Source: Phalacrocorax aristotelis (taxonomy: Eukaryota; Chordata; Aves; Suliformes; Phalacrocoracidae). From it: a stretch of DNA of 64,000 nt. The stretch is from positions 110,129,463 through 110,193,462 of the forward strand of contig NC_134277.1 in assembly GCF_949628215.1 (NCBI RefSeq). The letters run 5' to 3'. The number at the start of each line of letters is the position of its first letter. Position 1 is the stretch's first letter. A program made the translations under genes and the position numbers. The notes under the pieces were generated by a model, which searched no databases, was not told where the DNA came from, and saw only the letters and a program-made list of their open reading frames with translations. Positions 1 to 14,200 of the stretch are shown here, piece by piece.

Positions 1-3000
1 TCAGAACTAGCAGTTAAACTCTTAAGATCTAGCTACTTAAACGTGTTGTAAGACATAAGACATCATTAGGGAGAAATACGACACTTGCATCAAATTGTGA
101 GAAAAATGGGTTGTTAATCTAGATAGCGGCCAAGCTGGTCTAAAATCTGAGGTGGTATGTCTACAAGATGTAAGACAGAATCATCTTTGCATTTCAGAAG
201 AGATGTCAGTTACAAGTGCAGGAAAAATGCTTTGGGTCGATTTGTCCCGTTTCAACCATAATACTTGAGACATGCACACTGAAACCAATTTGTGTCTTTA
301 GAAAGATGTGTACATCTTTAGGAAAAGTTGATTTCTGTTAGCTGGGAAGGGCTAATCATCATTGCCCATTACAGCTGGGTTTCACATTGTCTCCTATTTC
401 ATAAATGTTTTTGTTAGTGTCCAGTTATGTTGGCTAAAGAGTTATGGTGTGTATAAATTTGGTTGGGTAAAAGCCCTCAAGAGTTTACTGCTTAGCCAAA
501 AAAACCAGTAGTCTAGCAGTTTGGTATCAGTCTAGAATAAGGAGAGGAATATTTTGGCTATGTAATAGTATTGAAACAGGAAGTTAATCTGAAATAGGTT
601 TGGTTTGACAGCCAGTCATTTCCTGACAGATGAAACCATTTCTCAGAAAACACTGTTAAGAGGAAAATAACTTGCGAGGTTATTCCTCTTTATTGATAAC
701 TTTAATGAAACTCTAAGATTTCTGTTACCACTTTCCTTCTAAATCTTATCCTTAGTTTCATATTGGAGGAGTTTAGTGTATCAGATTGACTGTAAACACC
801 TTTAGAGATCTGCTTACTGTGTTCCCAGATTTAGAGGCAAAAAGGAAATCCCCTTGGCAAAATTGGCAGGGTTGGTTGGGTTTTTTTTTTTCTTTTCGAG
901 GGTAGATGGGGGTTTACGCAGTTGTATCTTTAGCCTTCCTTTGTAATGTGCATAGCCCAATTTCTTAGGTCGTCTGAACATTTTTGCCTGGTAGATCATG
1001 TTGCTGTTGGAGGGTCTTGAAGAGTGTGATTTCTCTTGTTTTCTTCCTGTGGTCATTAGTAGACTCTGTGTTGGACCTTTCAACCTTAGGCTTATAGTTT
1101 TCATAGAGTATATAGCAGGGACAGGGGAATGTGGAGAGTATTGTTCTCTACAGGGAACAGAGTTGGAGCTTATGTGGATGGTTTTGCCCATAGTGCTGAT
1201 TAATTATCATTGCAAAAATGTTCCCTTTCTGTTCTGTGTTTTGAGTGTATGCCCTGAGAACAGGGAGATGGTCTGTCCAAAATAAGCCTACTGCACTTCT
1301 TGTTGTCCATATTAGAAGCTGACACTGATTATTTTTATGACATTATCTAATGATTCTCTAAAACATCTTGTTACCAGAAACACAGTACAAACAAACTCAA
1401 CATGCTGGTTTCGGAGATACTTCTTTTTTGGGGGTTGGGGAAGAGTGGAATTCTATAACACATGCTGATCTAAACTTTATTGTATCTCAAGGTTTTTTTC
1501 ATAGTCCTGCATAAAAGCGTAAGGATCCTGTGCAGTAGTTATGCATATATTTCAGTATGAATGCATTTCACTTATGAGCTAGGCTGTGATCGATAAGATG
1601 GCATTCACTGCGTACAGCCAGTGATGGGGGGGGTGGGGGGAAGAAGTCACTTCACCTTTCCTTTGCCTTGGGCCATGTCTGAAACTTGAGACTGTAAGTC
1701 TAGTGACAGGGTATTGTAATTTGAATAATTTAGCAGCTCAGATAGACTGGATTTAGATTAGTGAAACGAAGAAGATTTGCTGGTAGGCGGGAAAGGGTTG
1801 GACTTGGTCATTGGGATGGCTTACAGCTATATGTTTTATTTATGACTTTCTTTAATCCACTAAGTAGCATTTCACCCTCCTTTGTTGTTAATAGGTCTAT
1901 GTTTGGGGAGCCAGACACGCTTCTTGGATAAAAGATAATTTTAAGTTACACAGTGGTTTCACGTCAAAACGCTTGAAAGGTTTTCAACCAACCTTGTATT
2001 AACCAACTGCAAGAACTGTATGATGCAAAATGCCAAGTGTTTCATATCTCAGTTTTAACTCGATATGTCATTTTCTTTTTAGCAGGGAGTGGGCAAATTG
2101 ATGTGTAATGTGAAGTCTTGGCCTTATTTGAGGCACGAGGAGTGTTGACAGTGTTGTCAGTGGGACAGGGTTTCACTTGAAGTGAGTAATAAGAGTTTGC
2201 TATCTCAGACAGGGTTGTTCTGGGAGTAGTTTTCTTAGTGTAGGAGCCAGAATGATAAGCATTTTTAAGGTTTCCACTTCCTTTTCAGGCTGCATAGTTT
2301 ATTAAAATAGGGGAATTAGCACTTCAGAAAATGAGTACTATTTTTTTTCCCTGTTGTGGGCATGGCAACATTTAAGATAAATCTTTAAGATAGGATTTAA
2401 GATAGGTTTATCATTCATATAAATCTCAAGTACTTTATAACTGGAAATGATTTACATACGGGAAATATGTTACAGCTAACTCTCTGTCAAAAGTTGGCCT
2501 GCTTCAATTTAATTCAGAAGAACAAGCTGGGGCTTGAATGAGATTTCTAGGTCATGGTGTCCCTTAGGAACCTCTTCCCTTGAAAGAAGGGTGGCTTTAG
2601 TTGTCCTGTGGAGTGTATGCCAGGATATTTGTAGGATTGCCTCTGTTTTAGTTGGGGATGAGGAGGGAGGTAGGCTGTCTGTACATAGAATTAGTTGTTA
2701 AAGGGGCTTTTAAAAAAAACTTTCAGGCTTCTGTTTGTCATGTTCACAAAGCATAATTTATAAGAAGGGAAAAATAAGCCTGGAGACGTGTGTAAAGATT
2801 ACAGTAGGAAACCTCATCAGGGCCTCGGCAGTTATCTCCTACTGGCAGCAACACAGCAGCTGCCGCTGGGTGATTAAACTGTTAACAGTGCTTGCTTACG
2901 TCATCTTTCCGAGAACACTAGTACCGGTATGTGTGATTTACTATAACAAGATCTTAAGTTTTTCCTGTTGGCAAATGACATGTAATATTTACAAAGGTCT

Positions 3001-5156
3001 TGGTTTCTCTCCAGTAGAAACATTTCAGATAAAGTGATACGTGAAAGGAAAAAGTAACACTTTCCTATCCAGACAAAATAATACAAGGAGATATATTTTA
3101 CTTTTAAATGCACACATGTCTTAATTTTACTGCGTCTTGGCTCTGATAATATTTTTTTTCTTCAGAGAGATGCATCATAAATTAAGACTTCTGAAAGTCA
3201 AGATGGTGTTGCCTTACAGATGGAATGCTAATGAAAACAGACTAAACGAGTAACGTTCTCACACTTCTGTATTAAAAATAGGTTTTCAGCATATTTCTGT
3301 TCTCTGCATGTTCGTATGTGACTGCATATAAAAGCTACCAGCTAAAGGAGGTAGGATGACAATCCCAAATCTCAGTCCTTCCAAAAGAAAAAAGAAGAGA
3401 ATTCAGCAAGATCTTCTTTGACACTTTCCAGTAGCAGGTAGACAAGGGAGAGTATAAAAGCAGATCGAGACCTACCAAATGTACTTTTCCCAGGTTTCCA
3501 AACATATGGAAAGTATATATAAAATCATGTAAGTGGTCCGTAGGATAAGAGTTTAATTTGGTAACAATTTTCTGGTTCCCATCAGCTTTTTGCCTATATG
3601 GGGTCATATTCCTCGACTTCTTAGATAAGCCTTATGCTGTATAGACTGGCTGTGATACAGGGTCTTAATCAGAGTTCACTTATCGTAGCTGCACTGAATA
3701 TGATACTTGTTAGTTGCTCATGTCAAAACTCATGGATTTTGTGCATTTCCCAAGATGTTTGTCAAAAGGAAGTTAGCCTTTTGGTGCAGGGATAGGAGAG
3801 GGAAAAGTGGGCTGATGTTTTAATAGCAGCTGTGCTATCAGCCTGAACCTTGCTTGAGTGTTGTGGGTTAGACCAAGTTAGACCAGGTGAATGTGGGTTA
3901 AGTGCTGCCATTGCACTGTAATTCAGCCTCAGCTCTGTCACTTTCTTTATAGAATCTCTTCCATAATCTCTTCCTGAAATATGTCGAAGTCTCTTAAACT
4001 CATTTTTGTTGATATATTTTGTTGATATAGCACAGCAAATTAAAAAAAGAGCAAAATTCAGTTTGCTATTTTTTATTTACTCTTCTCCTACACTCCTTTC
4101 ATAATCAGTCTGTCTAGGCAGTTGAGCTTCAGGAGGTTTGGTTTGCAGTCAGTTGGATCTCGTTTCCTGGCAAGCAGTTGTGTACTGATTTTAAACTAAA
4201 AATGCTGTTTATTTAATGCAGTTCTAATAAGTGGCTGAAGGATTACTTACTGTGAATAAGTCTGATTACCTAAATGTCTCTTAGAGGGTGATAAATCAGA
4301 TACTAAAAGGTTCTAGGAATAGCCACAGTGTCTTTCTATTATGCAGTGTTTTACTATGACAGTCTGATAATCTTTCTCATGTTAATGTTAGAATTTTAAA
4401 CTGAGTCCTTTGCTTGCCTCTGCCATAAATAGGAGAATCTTCTGTCTTGCTGTGCAATCCTGAGAGACTGAAACTGTGTAATTAGGTTAGGCTTTGTCTA
4501 ATTGGAAGATTTGTTGAAGAGGTACACTTTTGCATGCACCCCTCCTTTAGTATTTTTAATTTGTATAGCATTAAACAATAAATTACAGGGAAAAGTAAAT
4601 TGATCAAAGCTTAATTTGAATTCTTGCAAGTAGATTTGGTTGGTTTTGTCTGTTGACATGGGCAGGGGAGGGTGGGGGGGGAACAGTTTACCTTTGTGAT
4701 TCTACCTTAACCTATGAAACTTCACCAAAAATCTTGGAATTCTGAATTTAAAGGAAACCATGGAGTGGAGCGATCTGGTGTAATAGGGCAGAGTGCTGCC
4801 TGGTGTTATGGTGCTGTTGTTATAGGAAATATGTTGAGGGATAGCTGAGGGTCTTTTGGCATGTGGGGGAGGGTTGCTTTGTTTGGTGGTTTTTTAAAGA
4901 AATCTCTGTATTTCAGTTTTCTGAGCAGCTTCTGTGAATAGCTGCCTGAAATTATTCTGATGGAATGCTGAGGGGAGAATGAGACAGGCAGTTACCAAAG
5001 TTATGTGAGAAATTAGTTTCACATAAGCTTGTAGGTTGCCGCTTGGTTAGTACTGCAGAATTTATTTCTAATTGCTTGTCAGGCCTAAACTTGCCTGCTG
5101 GAGAGTATTCATCAAGATGGGTGCATTATTAAGTCTTAATTTTCTTTGAATTTTAG
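1..5156 (+). other. PTPN2 intron (5' end outside window)
   Basis: This stretch precedes the first visible PTPN2 exon and ends in an acceptor (TTTTAG before 5157). I searched by eye for the preceding exon, which should encode the residues before DHSRVKL, and did not find it, so the intron extends beyond the window. It is AT-rich with short G runs near 1626-1640. I recognise no gene, RNA or mobile element in it; the open frames are short and uninformative. Confidence 0.75.
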
Positions 5157-5257
5157 ATGATCATAGTCGTGTAAAACTGCAGAATGCCGAGAATGACTAT
5201 ATCAATGCCAGCCTAGTGGTCGTAGAAGAAGCCCAGAGATACTATATTTTAACACAG
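5157..5257 (+). CDS. PTPN2: PTPN2 exon (human exon 3 equivalent)
   Basis: 101 nt with acceptor TTTTAG and donor GTAAGC. It enters after the first base of a Tyr codon and encodes a segment beginning [19 protein letters not shown]. The NDYINASL stretch is a conserved PTP motif at the front of the catalytic domain. Confidence 0.95.
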
Positions 5258-8200
5258 GTAAGCAGTACCAATTACTAGGTTATTACAGGGCTTGAGAGTC
5301 TGGGGGAGGGGGATTTGTGTAGTCATAATTTGTATTTGGATGGTTCCTTGTCTCTGTGAGTTATATCTCATGCTAACTGCCTGTTTGATCTAGTTGTGAA
5401 TGCTTTATTTTCTTTATTTTAAGAAAAAGCTGAAGGGAGTATTTAAGTATGAATAGCTTACTTGCATATAAAGCTTTTCAAAGGTTTCTTGCTCTTCAGT
5501 TCTTTTGGAAATAGGTTGCAACAATACTTCTTACCCCTTACTTCATCTTGTACCTTCTGAGCATGCCTGCAGTAGTTTTTCTTCTGACAGCACAGTGGTG
5601 TTGATACCTGAACTGAGATATCCCTTCCCTGAGTTCTTACCATTTTGGTGTTTGGTGGTATTTTGGTTTTCGTTGTTTGGTTGGGGATTTTTAAATTTTA
5701 TTTTTTATTTTTAAACTTTTAAGTACTGGAATGATCTGTGCAGTGTGATTACTTTCTTGCCTATCATTCTCTTAATTTGTTTAAACTTTTCGGAGGAAGA
5801 CCTTTTTCCTGTTTCACACAGTGAACTATTAACTGTGTTCAAACACTGCTTTGCCTATACATTCTCCCACCCATTTGTTTTTTTCTTTACTATACAGGGT
5901 CCGCTACCTAATACGTGTTGTCATTTTTGGCTAATGGTATGGCAACAACAAACCAAAGCAGTTGTCATGCTGAACAGAATTGTTGAAAAAGAATCGGTAA
6001 GTGGTATTAGGCCTAAAGTTGTAAAGTAAGCCATGAATTTTGATACAGTTGAACGATGTTTTACTGGAATGTTGAAAGAACTAACAGACTTTCTCACCAG
6101 AGTACAGTATAATGTGTGTTTCATATAAAATTAAAGTGATGTAGCTAAGATGCAAAATTCAGTTTGGTGAGAACAGAATCTAATAAATATATACATCCAG
6201 AAGGGTGAAGAGTAACATCCTGAGAAAGGAAGATGTACAGGTAGAAATAAGGTGGAGTAGAAGTAGTGTAAGATGCTCTAGAACAAAATGTAAGGTGGGA
6301 AGACAAGTCTGAATTTAAGTATCTTTAGATTATTTCTTCTAAATCTAACAGAGTAGTGTATTTATTATGTAGTGATCTTAACTATTTATAACATGGAAGA
6401 CAAGCTGCTGCCCAGCAACTGTCAAACTGGTCTAGTTATTTTTGATTCTTCACAGCTGGTGGTACACATGCAGAATATACAGATCTTCTGTTATGATGTA
6501 GTTTTTCTCCTAATGTGCCTAAAACCACTGTGGGTTTTAGTTACAAATGCATGTCACTTGAGGTTTATGGTTTTTCTTCAGAGTAGATTTGTTAGTAAAA
6601 AAGATTTGACTAGTCCATTAAAAAGCCACTCATTTTCTTATGCAAAAATTTTTCTACAGAAAGTTGAGTGCAGGGCAAGAGGAATAACGGATAAGGGACA
6701 GATTTGCATGGCTTTGTTAGTTCAGTCTTTTGTTTCATTAGAATCTTCCCATATTCAGCAAGCCTTGGGAAAACTGGATGTGTTACATCAGTTATGTAAA
6801 TGTGCAAGTGTGCATGTCAGACATGGAGATGGGAAATGTTGGAATAGCTGAGTAAAGATCTCTGTTCACTGTAGAGAACTGGGGTGGGAGGGAGAAGGCT
6901 TAAGGTATATCTCAAAACATGCTAGCTCTGTGATGCAAGAAAACATAAACAGGTAAAGTAGACTGCATATTAGCCATTCAAACAGTTGGAGTAACTTGAC
7001 TGTAAACATTTTAGACTTTGAGAATTCCTCAAACTGGAAGCAGGTTCTTGAGTCTACTATATTGAATAATGGGGTCTCAGAATCTGCTCATGCAAAGCCC
7101 AAGACACTGGGATACTTAACCAGATTTTTCTTTCTTTTTCTCCCTTTTATTTTTTTAAAAAATATATTAGGTGAAGTGTGCACAGTACTGGCCAACAAAA
7201 GAAGAGGAAGTTATGACATTCAGTGAAACAGGTTTCCGTGTGAGGCTAGTATCTGAAGACGTCAAATCCTATTACACAGTACATCTACTGCAGTTAGAAA
7301 ATATCAATGTAAGCTTTTCTTAGTCTGTGTAGTTTGTATGCTTGGACTTAAGTATATAATGAACACCATTTAGTATATTGTCACTACAGGTTTGATTTAG
7401 CTTTTACACTGAAAATTTTAATGCACTTTGCTTCTGATATCGAAGATGTATGTGTGGCATATAAGCAAGCAAGTTAGACCTGAATTAATCTATACATTAA
7501 AAGAGGTAACAGCTTCAGCATCTTTATATTTTCTATTTGGCATTAACTTAACATGCTGAATTGTAATTGATCCTAGTGGTGATTCTAAGAGGAGCTGTAA
7601 GAAATACCCTAAAAGGAGGAACCTAGGAGTTGAAATTCTGATTTCTTTTGAATATCAGAAATCAGACTCGGTAATTACTGTTTTTAATGGAACTATAGTT
7701 TTCCATATAATTCAGTCCAGCTATCTAAGTTTTTTGGGGGAGGGGTGATTACCGCCTGTAGATAGGTAACTTTATCTCCTCTTGCTTACCTCCCCTTTTG
7801 CTCCACAGGACCAACCATCCTTTTCTCTTAAAAGTTAAGCACTTTGACAATTTAACCAAGTTAAGCTCAAAAAAATTGTTCCTGGCCTGAGCTTGGGTTG
7901 GAATTTGCTGCTTCTGTTTCAGAGCTGAAGACAGGATTGAAGAGCTTGTCTGTTTGTTCCAGCTATGTCTTGTAAGATATTCTCTCTCCCTATAAACCTT
8001 GCCTTATATTAAATGAAAGTGCTAGTATGGCAAGTTTTATTCAAGGTTGTCTTGTCAGTGAACTTGGGAAGGGAAAGCTTGAAGGTGTTCCTTTGCATGT
8101 TGTTTTGTACAACTAAACATCGATATATTTGGTCAAAATGATTTGATTTTATGGTAACTACTAATGGTACTTTGAGATAATGTTGGTTAATTGAAAACCT

Positions 8201-11200
8201 CCCTCATGAGATCGACACAATAAAACTTGGCATGTTGTTCCTTGGTCTATTCAATGTAAGAAGAGCTTTATGGAATTCTGCCCTATTGACCTGAAGAACT
8301 TCTTTTTAGTTGTTTGTTTATTGACAGCAAAGGCAAAGAGAAGAGGAGTAGTGCTTGCAAGCTAGTGCCTGAGAGAGTAACTTCCCTCTTTGGAAAACTG
8401 AGGCAAGTTTTCCTAACTACCGAAAAGGCATCTTAGTGGACTTGTCTGGCTGACACTGACCCCTAATCTTAAAATTCTGATTTCAAAGGATGCAATTTTC
8501 ATGATATGTGTATGTTTGGACATAACATTAGCTCGAAAATGCAGAAATCCCTCGGGCAATGGCACAACATACACTACAGTAGACATTTGAGTTGGAGCTA
8601 TTGAACACTTAAATTTCTGGATTTGCATTGGGCTGGTAACGCAGGCCCATCAGTGCTGTACAGAGTTTCTTGTATGTCATACAACTCAGTCTCACAAATA
8701 CTTAGCAAACTTACTGCACTGAATTTTTATTTTAATGCCCTAGCACTCCTATAAGGCTCCACATATATTAACTCCAAAGACTATTTTTTGTATAAAACAG
8801 CTACAAGAAGTAGAACATACTTGGTTACTCAAACAGAAAAGCTACAGTTTCTAGAATAACACTGCGACTGTTAAGCGCAGCCTTCTGTAAGAATTTGATA
8901 ATTATACCATAAAGCTTGTGGGGAATTGAGTACTCACAGTAACTTGAAATGTGAGCTTAACTATGTTTATACAAGTTATTCTGGAGGGGAGTTTGGAGGC
9001 AGAGTAGTAAGAGCTGTAGCCACTCGACGCCTAGAATATAAGATGACTCATGAACAAAATATAGTCTGAATTCCAAGAATACTTAAGAAATTTTAGTATT
9101 TCCTTGAAAACAGAGAATTAGAAGTGTCTTTGTAATACAACCATTCTGAAATTGAGTAAATTTGTGTTACTGGAACAAATCTCTCTAATTCGTAAGCAAA
9201 ATATGTAGGCATAACGAATAAAGTGCTTGTTTAATGTTCTTACCAATGAAACAACCTCTAAATATTTGGTTGTTTTTAGTGGTGGTTTTGTTTTGTTAAA
9301 GAGCAGTTAGAAGTACAGGTGGGGTTTGGGAAGGGTGGCAATGTTTGTTTTTTACGGTTAGATCAAGGCATTTGGCAGTTTGATTTGTTTATATCTATTC
9401 TAGGCAAACATTTGTTTCTGCTGTTGTGGCTAGTGTAGTCCAATAAAGCTTTGGAGAGGAGATGGTGTTTATTGGTATCTTTCCAGAAGTTTTGATTTCT
9501 AATGTGCTTTCTCATGCTTGCATTTATTGCAGCATTTTCTTACTTTTGCCTGACCCAATCTGCATTTTAGAGTATAGAAACTTGAAGCTGTCTTTCCACC
9601 ATAGTTCATTGTGTATCCTCCATCATTTTGTTGGTGTTCATTGTCGTGAAAGTTGACTGCTGCTTTCTGCTGTAATTGCTCAGGTTCAGAGCTCTTCCTG
9701 AGGAAAGACTGCCTGTGAAGGCTTCGTCAAACCCATGCCTCTGTTGTAAAATAAGGGTAGAAGGAAAATATTGTGCTGATGTTAAAAATTCGTAGTAATT
9801 TCTGTGTGAAGCTACTGCATGTCTGATTTGAAGCAAAGTCTCCCATTGTACTAGAGAAGTGGTAGGTGTTTGAGAGCCTTTTGTTAAATCTGTAAAATAA
9901 CCTTATTGGATGGGGTTGCTAAATTTTGTGACGATGTTGTGGGAGAGCTGTTAGATATTGACAGTCAACTTCTGCAAGACTCCACCTTGTGTTTAATATG
10001 TATTTTTATATTATTCTTTATTGCTGCTTATAGCTTTTGGTGTTCACGAGTATAAAAACTGGTCTACAGAAGCAGCCAGCTTGTGTTTTCAGTAATTTCT
10101 GGTGTGGCAGCCCAGATAGCTTGGAGAAAGATACAATGTGACACATAATGAATGCTTACAAGCAAAACCCCCCTAGGTTGGTACTGGGGACTTCAGGGAA
10201 GTTATGGGTGGGCAAATGAGCATCAGTGCTTGAGGGAAATGGTTGACTGGGTGAGGAAATGGAGCAGTGGAAAGGAATTGAAATTGCTGGAGAAACTTTT
10301 ATGAATGTATCTCAGACTGGGTTCCTAGAAATAACAATAAAGCAGCCACAGGAGAGCTTTGCAAAGAAAATATTTGCAGGAGGAGAAAGGACTAGAAGAA
10401 ATTAACTAGATTTGATGTGACACTGGTGGTATGATATGTTAGAGTAAGGTCCATTAATAAACCCCAAGTGGAATCTAGAGCCCTTTGCAAATAGCAAATA
10501 TTTGGAAAAACCCATTAGCGAAATGGATTCTCAGCTTAATACCAAGCCTCCGTGTGGCCATTGCTGTCAGATTAAGGTGACGCAAGACTGCTTAGTGGCT
10601 CTGACTGTCTGATCCTGTGGATGAACCAGGAAGTGCCAGTGTAGTTCAAGAAGGTAAGATTTGCTTTGCTGCTAGTTTTCCACGTCCAAAATCGTAAATG
10701 TACTGAGAAGAGGTTTGTGGAGGCAAGCAGCCTAATTGCAGGTGATGTTCAGGGATCTTGTGACATCTTTGTATACAGATGTGTCTGTAATTTCTGTAGT
10801 GTTTTGAAGAGATTTCTGAAACATGGCAAACATTTGCTTTTAAACTTGTGGGGTGTCCTCGTATCACGTTGGCAAACTGCAGCAGGGATTAATTTTGGTC
10901 TTCATGACCACAGAAATAAGACTGAGGTGTTAGGAAAGGTATTGGTGTCTAACAGGAAAGGAGAACCCAGACTCGCTTGAATGTCAAGTGCTTTGCAGAT
11001 TTAATGGGCATAGCTATTACTATGTTGACTCACAGGATATGCATTATTTTAAAAAAATTCTCACAAACATTCAGGGTTTTCAGGCCCTGTTATCCTCGTT
11101 GCCATTTTTATGTACATTTTGAAAAACATTTAGGATGATCAGATAGAAGAGGTTATGATAAAAGCTGATGTAAGATTTTGAATTTCAGTGCTTAGAATAT

Positions 11201-14200
11201 TGCCCTTGCAGCATGCCTTCTCATTTTTATGTGATCAAATTAGTTGTTAATGGACTTAAGGCATGATTGTTAAATATAGGACCGCTGCAAGGTCATAGGT
11301 GTATTTTACACCTTCATTTGTTAGACCATTTCAGTAGCCCCTAAACTGTGAAATGAAGGCTTTTGTAAGGAGTGTGTGAAATCTGTCAGACCAGTATTTT
11401 TCTGTCTTTACCTGTTGTACTTGACACTGAAGGTGTCAAATTCCTTTGAGCATTTTGGTAGTATATTATTCATGTTGATACTCTCAGGTAACTGAACAAC
11501 CTAAGGTTTTGTATTCTTTTGTTTTGAGTGATTGGATAGTCAATGTAAAAAGGTTATGACAAGGCTTGTTTTGATTAAGGTTAGTCTAATGGCATTATTA
11601 TTTTTTTGCTCAAGTGCTTGTGTGGATGTCTAGTTGTAACCCAGAGTATGGCTTGTGGTTTGATCATCCTTTGATTACACTGTTAGCATTGCCAACAGTC
11701 AGTGGAGAACTGTGTGGTGTGGTGGTAACTTTCTGAGTTTATCAGTTTTAGCTATGGTGGTTATTTACTGAAAGCCTATCCCAGTAGTTCATGAAACTTG
11801 TGCTAGAATGGTTTCACTCATTTTCTTAAAGCTGTTTGTTTAAAAGTTGTCCTGTGAGTATTCAGAGATTTTTTTTTTCTGGTAGCTGGTCTTAAGGAAT
11901 AAATCTTGGAAGAATAAATTGTGCTTACCATAGAATACTTCAATTATCACACAGAGATGTGTTCCTTGTGTACAACATGTATAACATTTTATATTACTGC
12001 CCGAGTCTTGAAGTCCAACTTTTTTCTTCAAAAGGATATCTAGTTTCCTGATAACACTTTTAATAAAATTAGTTGTTGTTTAAAATTGAATTTCTCTCCA
12101 TCCACAGTTGTCAATCTTTAGCAAGCCATAGTCCTTCATCACTTTACGTAGGTGATAGCTGTGGTGCATGGCTCAGTGACAGAGGAGGTCTTTAAGAAAG
12201 GGTGGGACAGATGTTCACACAAAGACAGTATTTCAGTTGTACAGCTTGACTGCCAAGCACCACTTGAAAGAGCTGTTCTGTTTGAGAGAAAAAATGTGGG
12301 AGGTTTTAAATATTCAAATGGGATTTGGCTGTATGATTAGAAACTGCAAGATCAAAGAAGATCAGCCAGTTCTGGAGCTCTGAAATGGGTCCTGTGGAGA
12401 AACATGAATAGACTAGGTATTTTTAAAATGAGCTGAAGGGATGGAAAACTGAGATGGATAAAGCCTTCGTACAGTGTGAGGAGGGAGAAAAAAAAACAAT
12501 TTAGTGGGTTAGAGCTGGATGAGATGTACAACAGCACTGTTTAATCTTTCCTTTAGAAATACCTGTTTTCAGATTAGTGTATAAGCAGGGTGACACTTGG
12601 CCATGTGCTTGAAACACTACTAGTTTGGGGTTTTTGGGTTATTGTTGTTTGGGGTTTTGGGGGCGGTTGTTTTTTTTTTTTAGGAGGAGGGTGCTAGCGC
12701 TTGTTACAGTATGGGATTTGAAACAAAAAAACAACCCAGACCACAGCAATCCACAGATCACCTTTGTTTTCTACAGATATGGATACGTGCATTTTTGCCT
12801 TCTTGAGGTATAAGTATAAAGGGAAGCTTTAATCTGGAATTCTGTTTAAGAGTCTTGAGGGGGAGAGTATCAGTTACCACTTCAAAGGATCATACAGATT
12901 CACAAGAAAAAAATTTCACCTTTGCTTTACCTAGTATATGCATTTAGCTCACCTTTCCAGTTTTCTTATTTTTTTTGTAAATTAATGAGTTATTTCTCTT
13001 AGAAATGGAGGAAATTGCTTAAGAGTATCTTCTTGAAAATTCTGTAACTCCCAGATTTCTTATTTAAAAATCTCCTTCCTGATTTTTAAACAAATGGGTC
13101 ATTTCAGTTGATCAGTGAGTTAACTCACTAGCTGAAAAACTAGGCACATAAGACCAGTAAGATGATCTCAGTTGAAAATGCAAGCTCTTCTTGAAATGCT
13201 TTGCTGCAGACAAATAAGAAAGGGAAATATCTGTGTATTTGTAAAATTTAAGCCTTGGTAGATCCTTCTCTTTTTTTTTTTTTTTTTCCCCCTCCCTCCA
13301 GTTGAAATCTCACTGTGTAGTCATTTTCCCCAATGTGGTGGATCAGACTCTGTTGTGCTTGTTGAGCTCTTAGCTAAAAGACAAGAGATTCCTGGAAGAT
13401 AACTGTGCATTTGAGAGTGACTTAAGTGACATTAATACCCACTGTTTTCTTTGAAAGAATTGGCAGTCTTTCAGTGTCAGGCGTTGAAGGCAAAAGACAA
13501 AATGGGAGAGTATTTTTGGTATTGTGGTGAATGTGAACTGGATTCTTTTAGTTTCACAAAGGAGTTTCACAAATTGTCCCTCGTAAGAAGTTGAAACAGA
13601 CCGAGCAGGAGATGAACAGTAGAACTTATTTTAATTTCATAGCTATATTTTACTGTTGCTGAAAAAGAAAAATAGCTTTTCTGGAATACATTGATATTTA
13701 AAATCTTCCTGTTTACGTAGCTTTTAATCTATCTGGAAAATAAGATGAAATGAAGGAAGGATAAAAATAACTGAACCTTTCTAAAATTTCTGAGCTAAAT
13801 CAGTGATCAAGTTGTCTCAAAATCACTGTAGCGAGAAAAAGGAGGCAAGGAGTGGTGTTTAACAGCGGTTCTGAAGTGAGTTCCATAAAGATATAATCCA
13901 AACTTGTCATCATCACTTTTCAGATATATACATAGTTTCTTGCTGTCATTTCAATACTTGCAGTTAATTGGTCAAGTTAGGAGAGGAGCTGTCGGGTTCT
14001 AAAACAACTGCAGGGTTTTGGAATCCTTCCTTCTTACATACAAAGGACGAATACATCCAGCAGGTCTTGCTAGGCATCCTGCATTGTATGGGTTCTTCTA
14101 GGCCTTTTCTGTAAAGCTTCCTGCTCGTCTCAGTAGTGTGGTTAGTATAAAGGAGACTCTAATATCTCTTGATATTAGAAGTTGCTCTAAGCAAGACTGG

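Noticed and set aside
6372-6851. 159-codon plus-strand frame in a PTPN2 intron
   Set aside because: No recognised motif, no splice borders consistent with PTPN2, and the flanking exons (5898-5996 and 7171-7308) join directly in frame.
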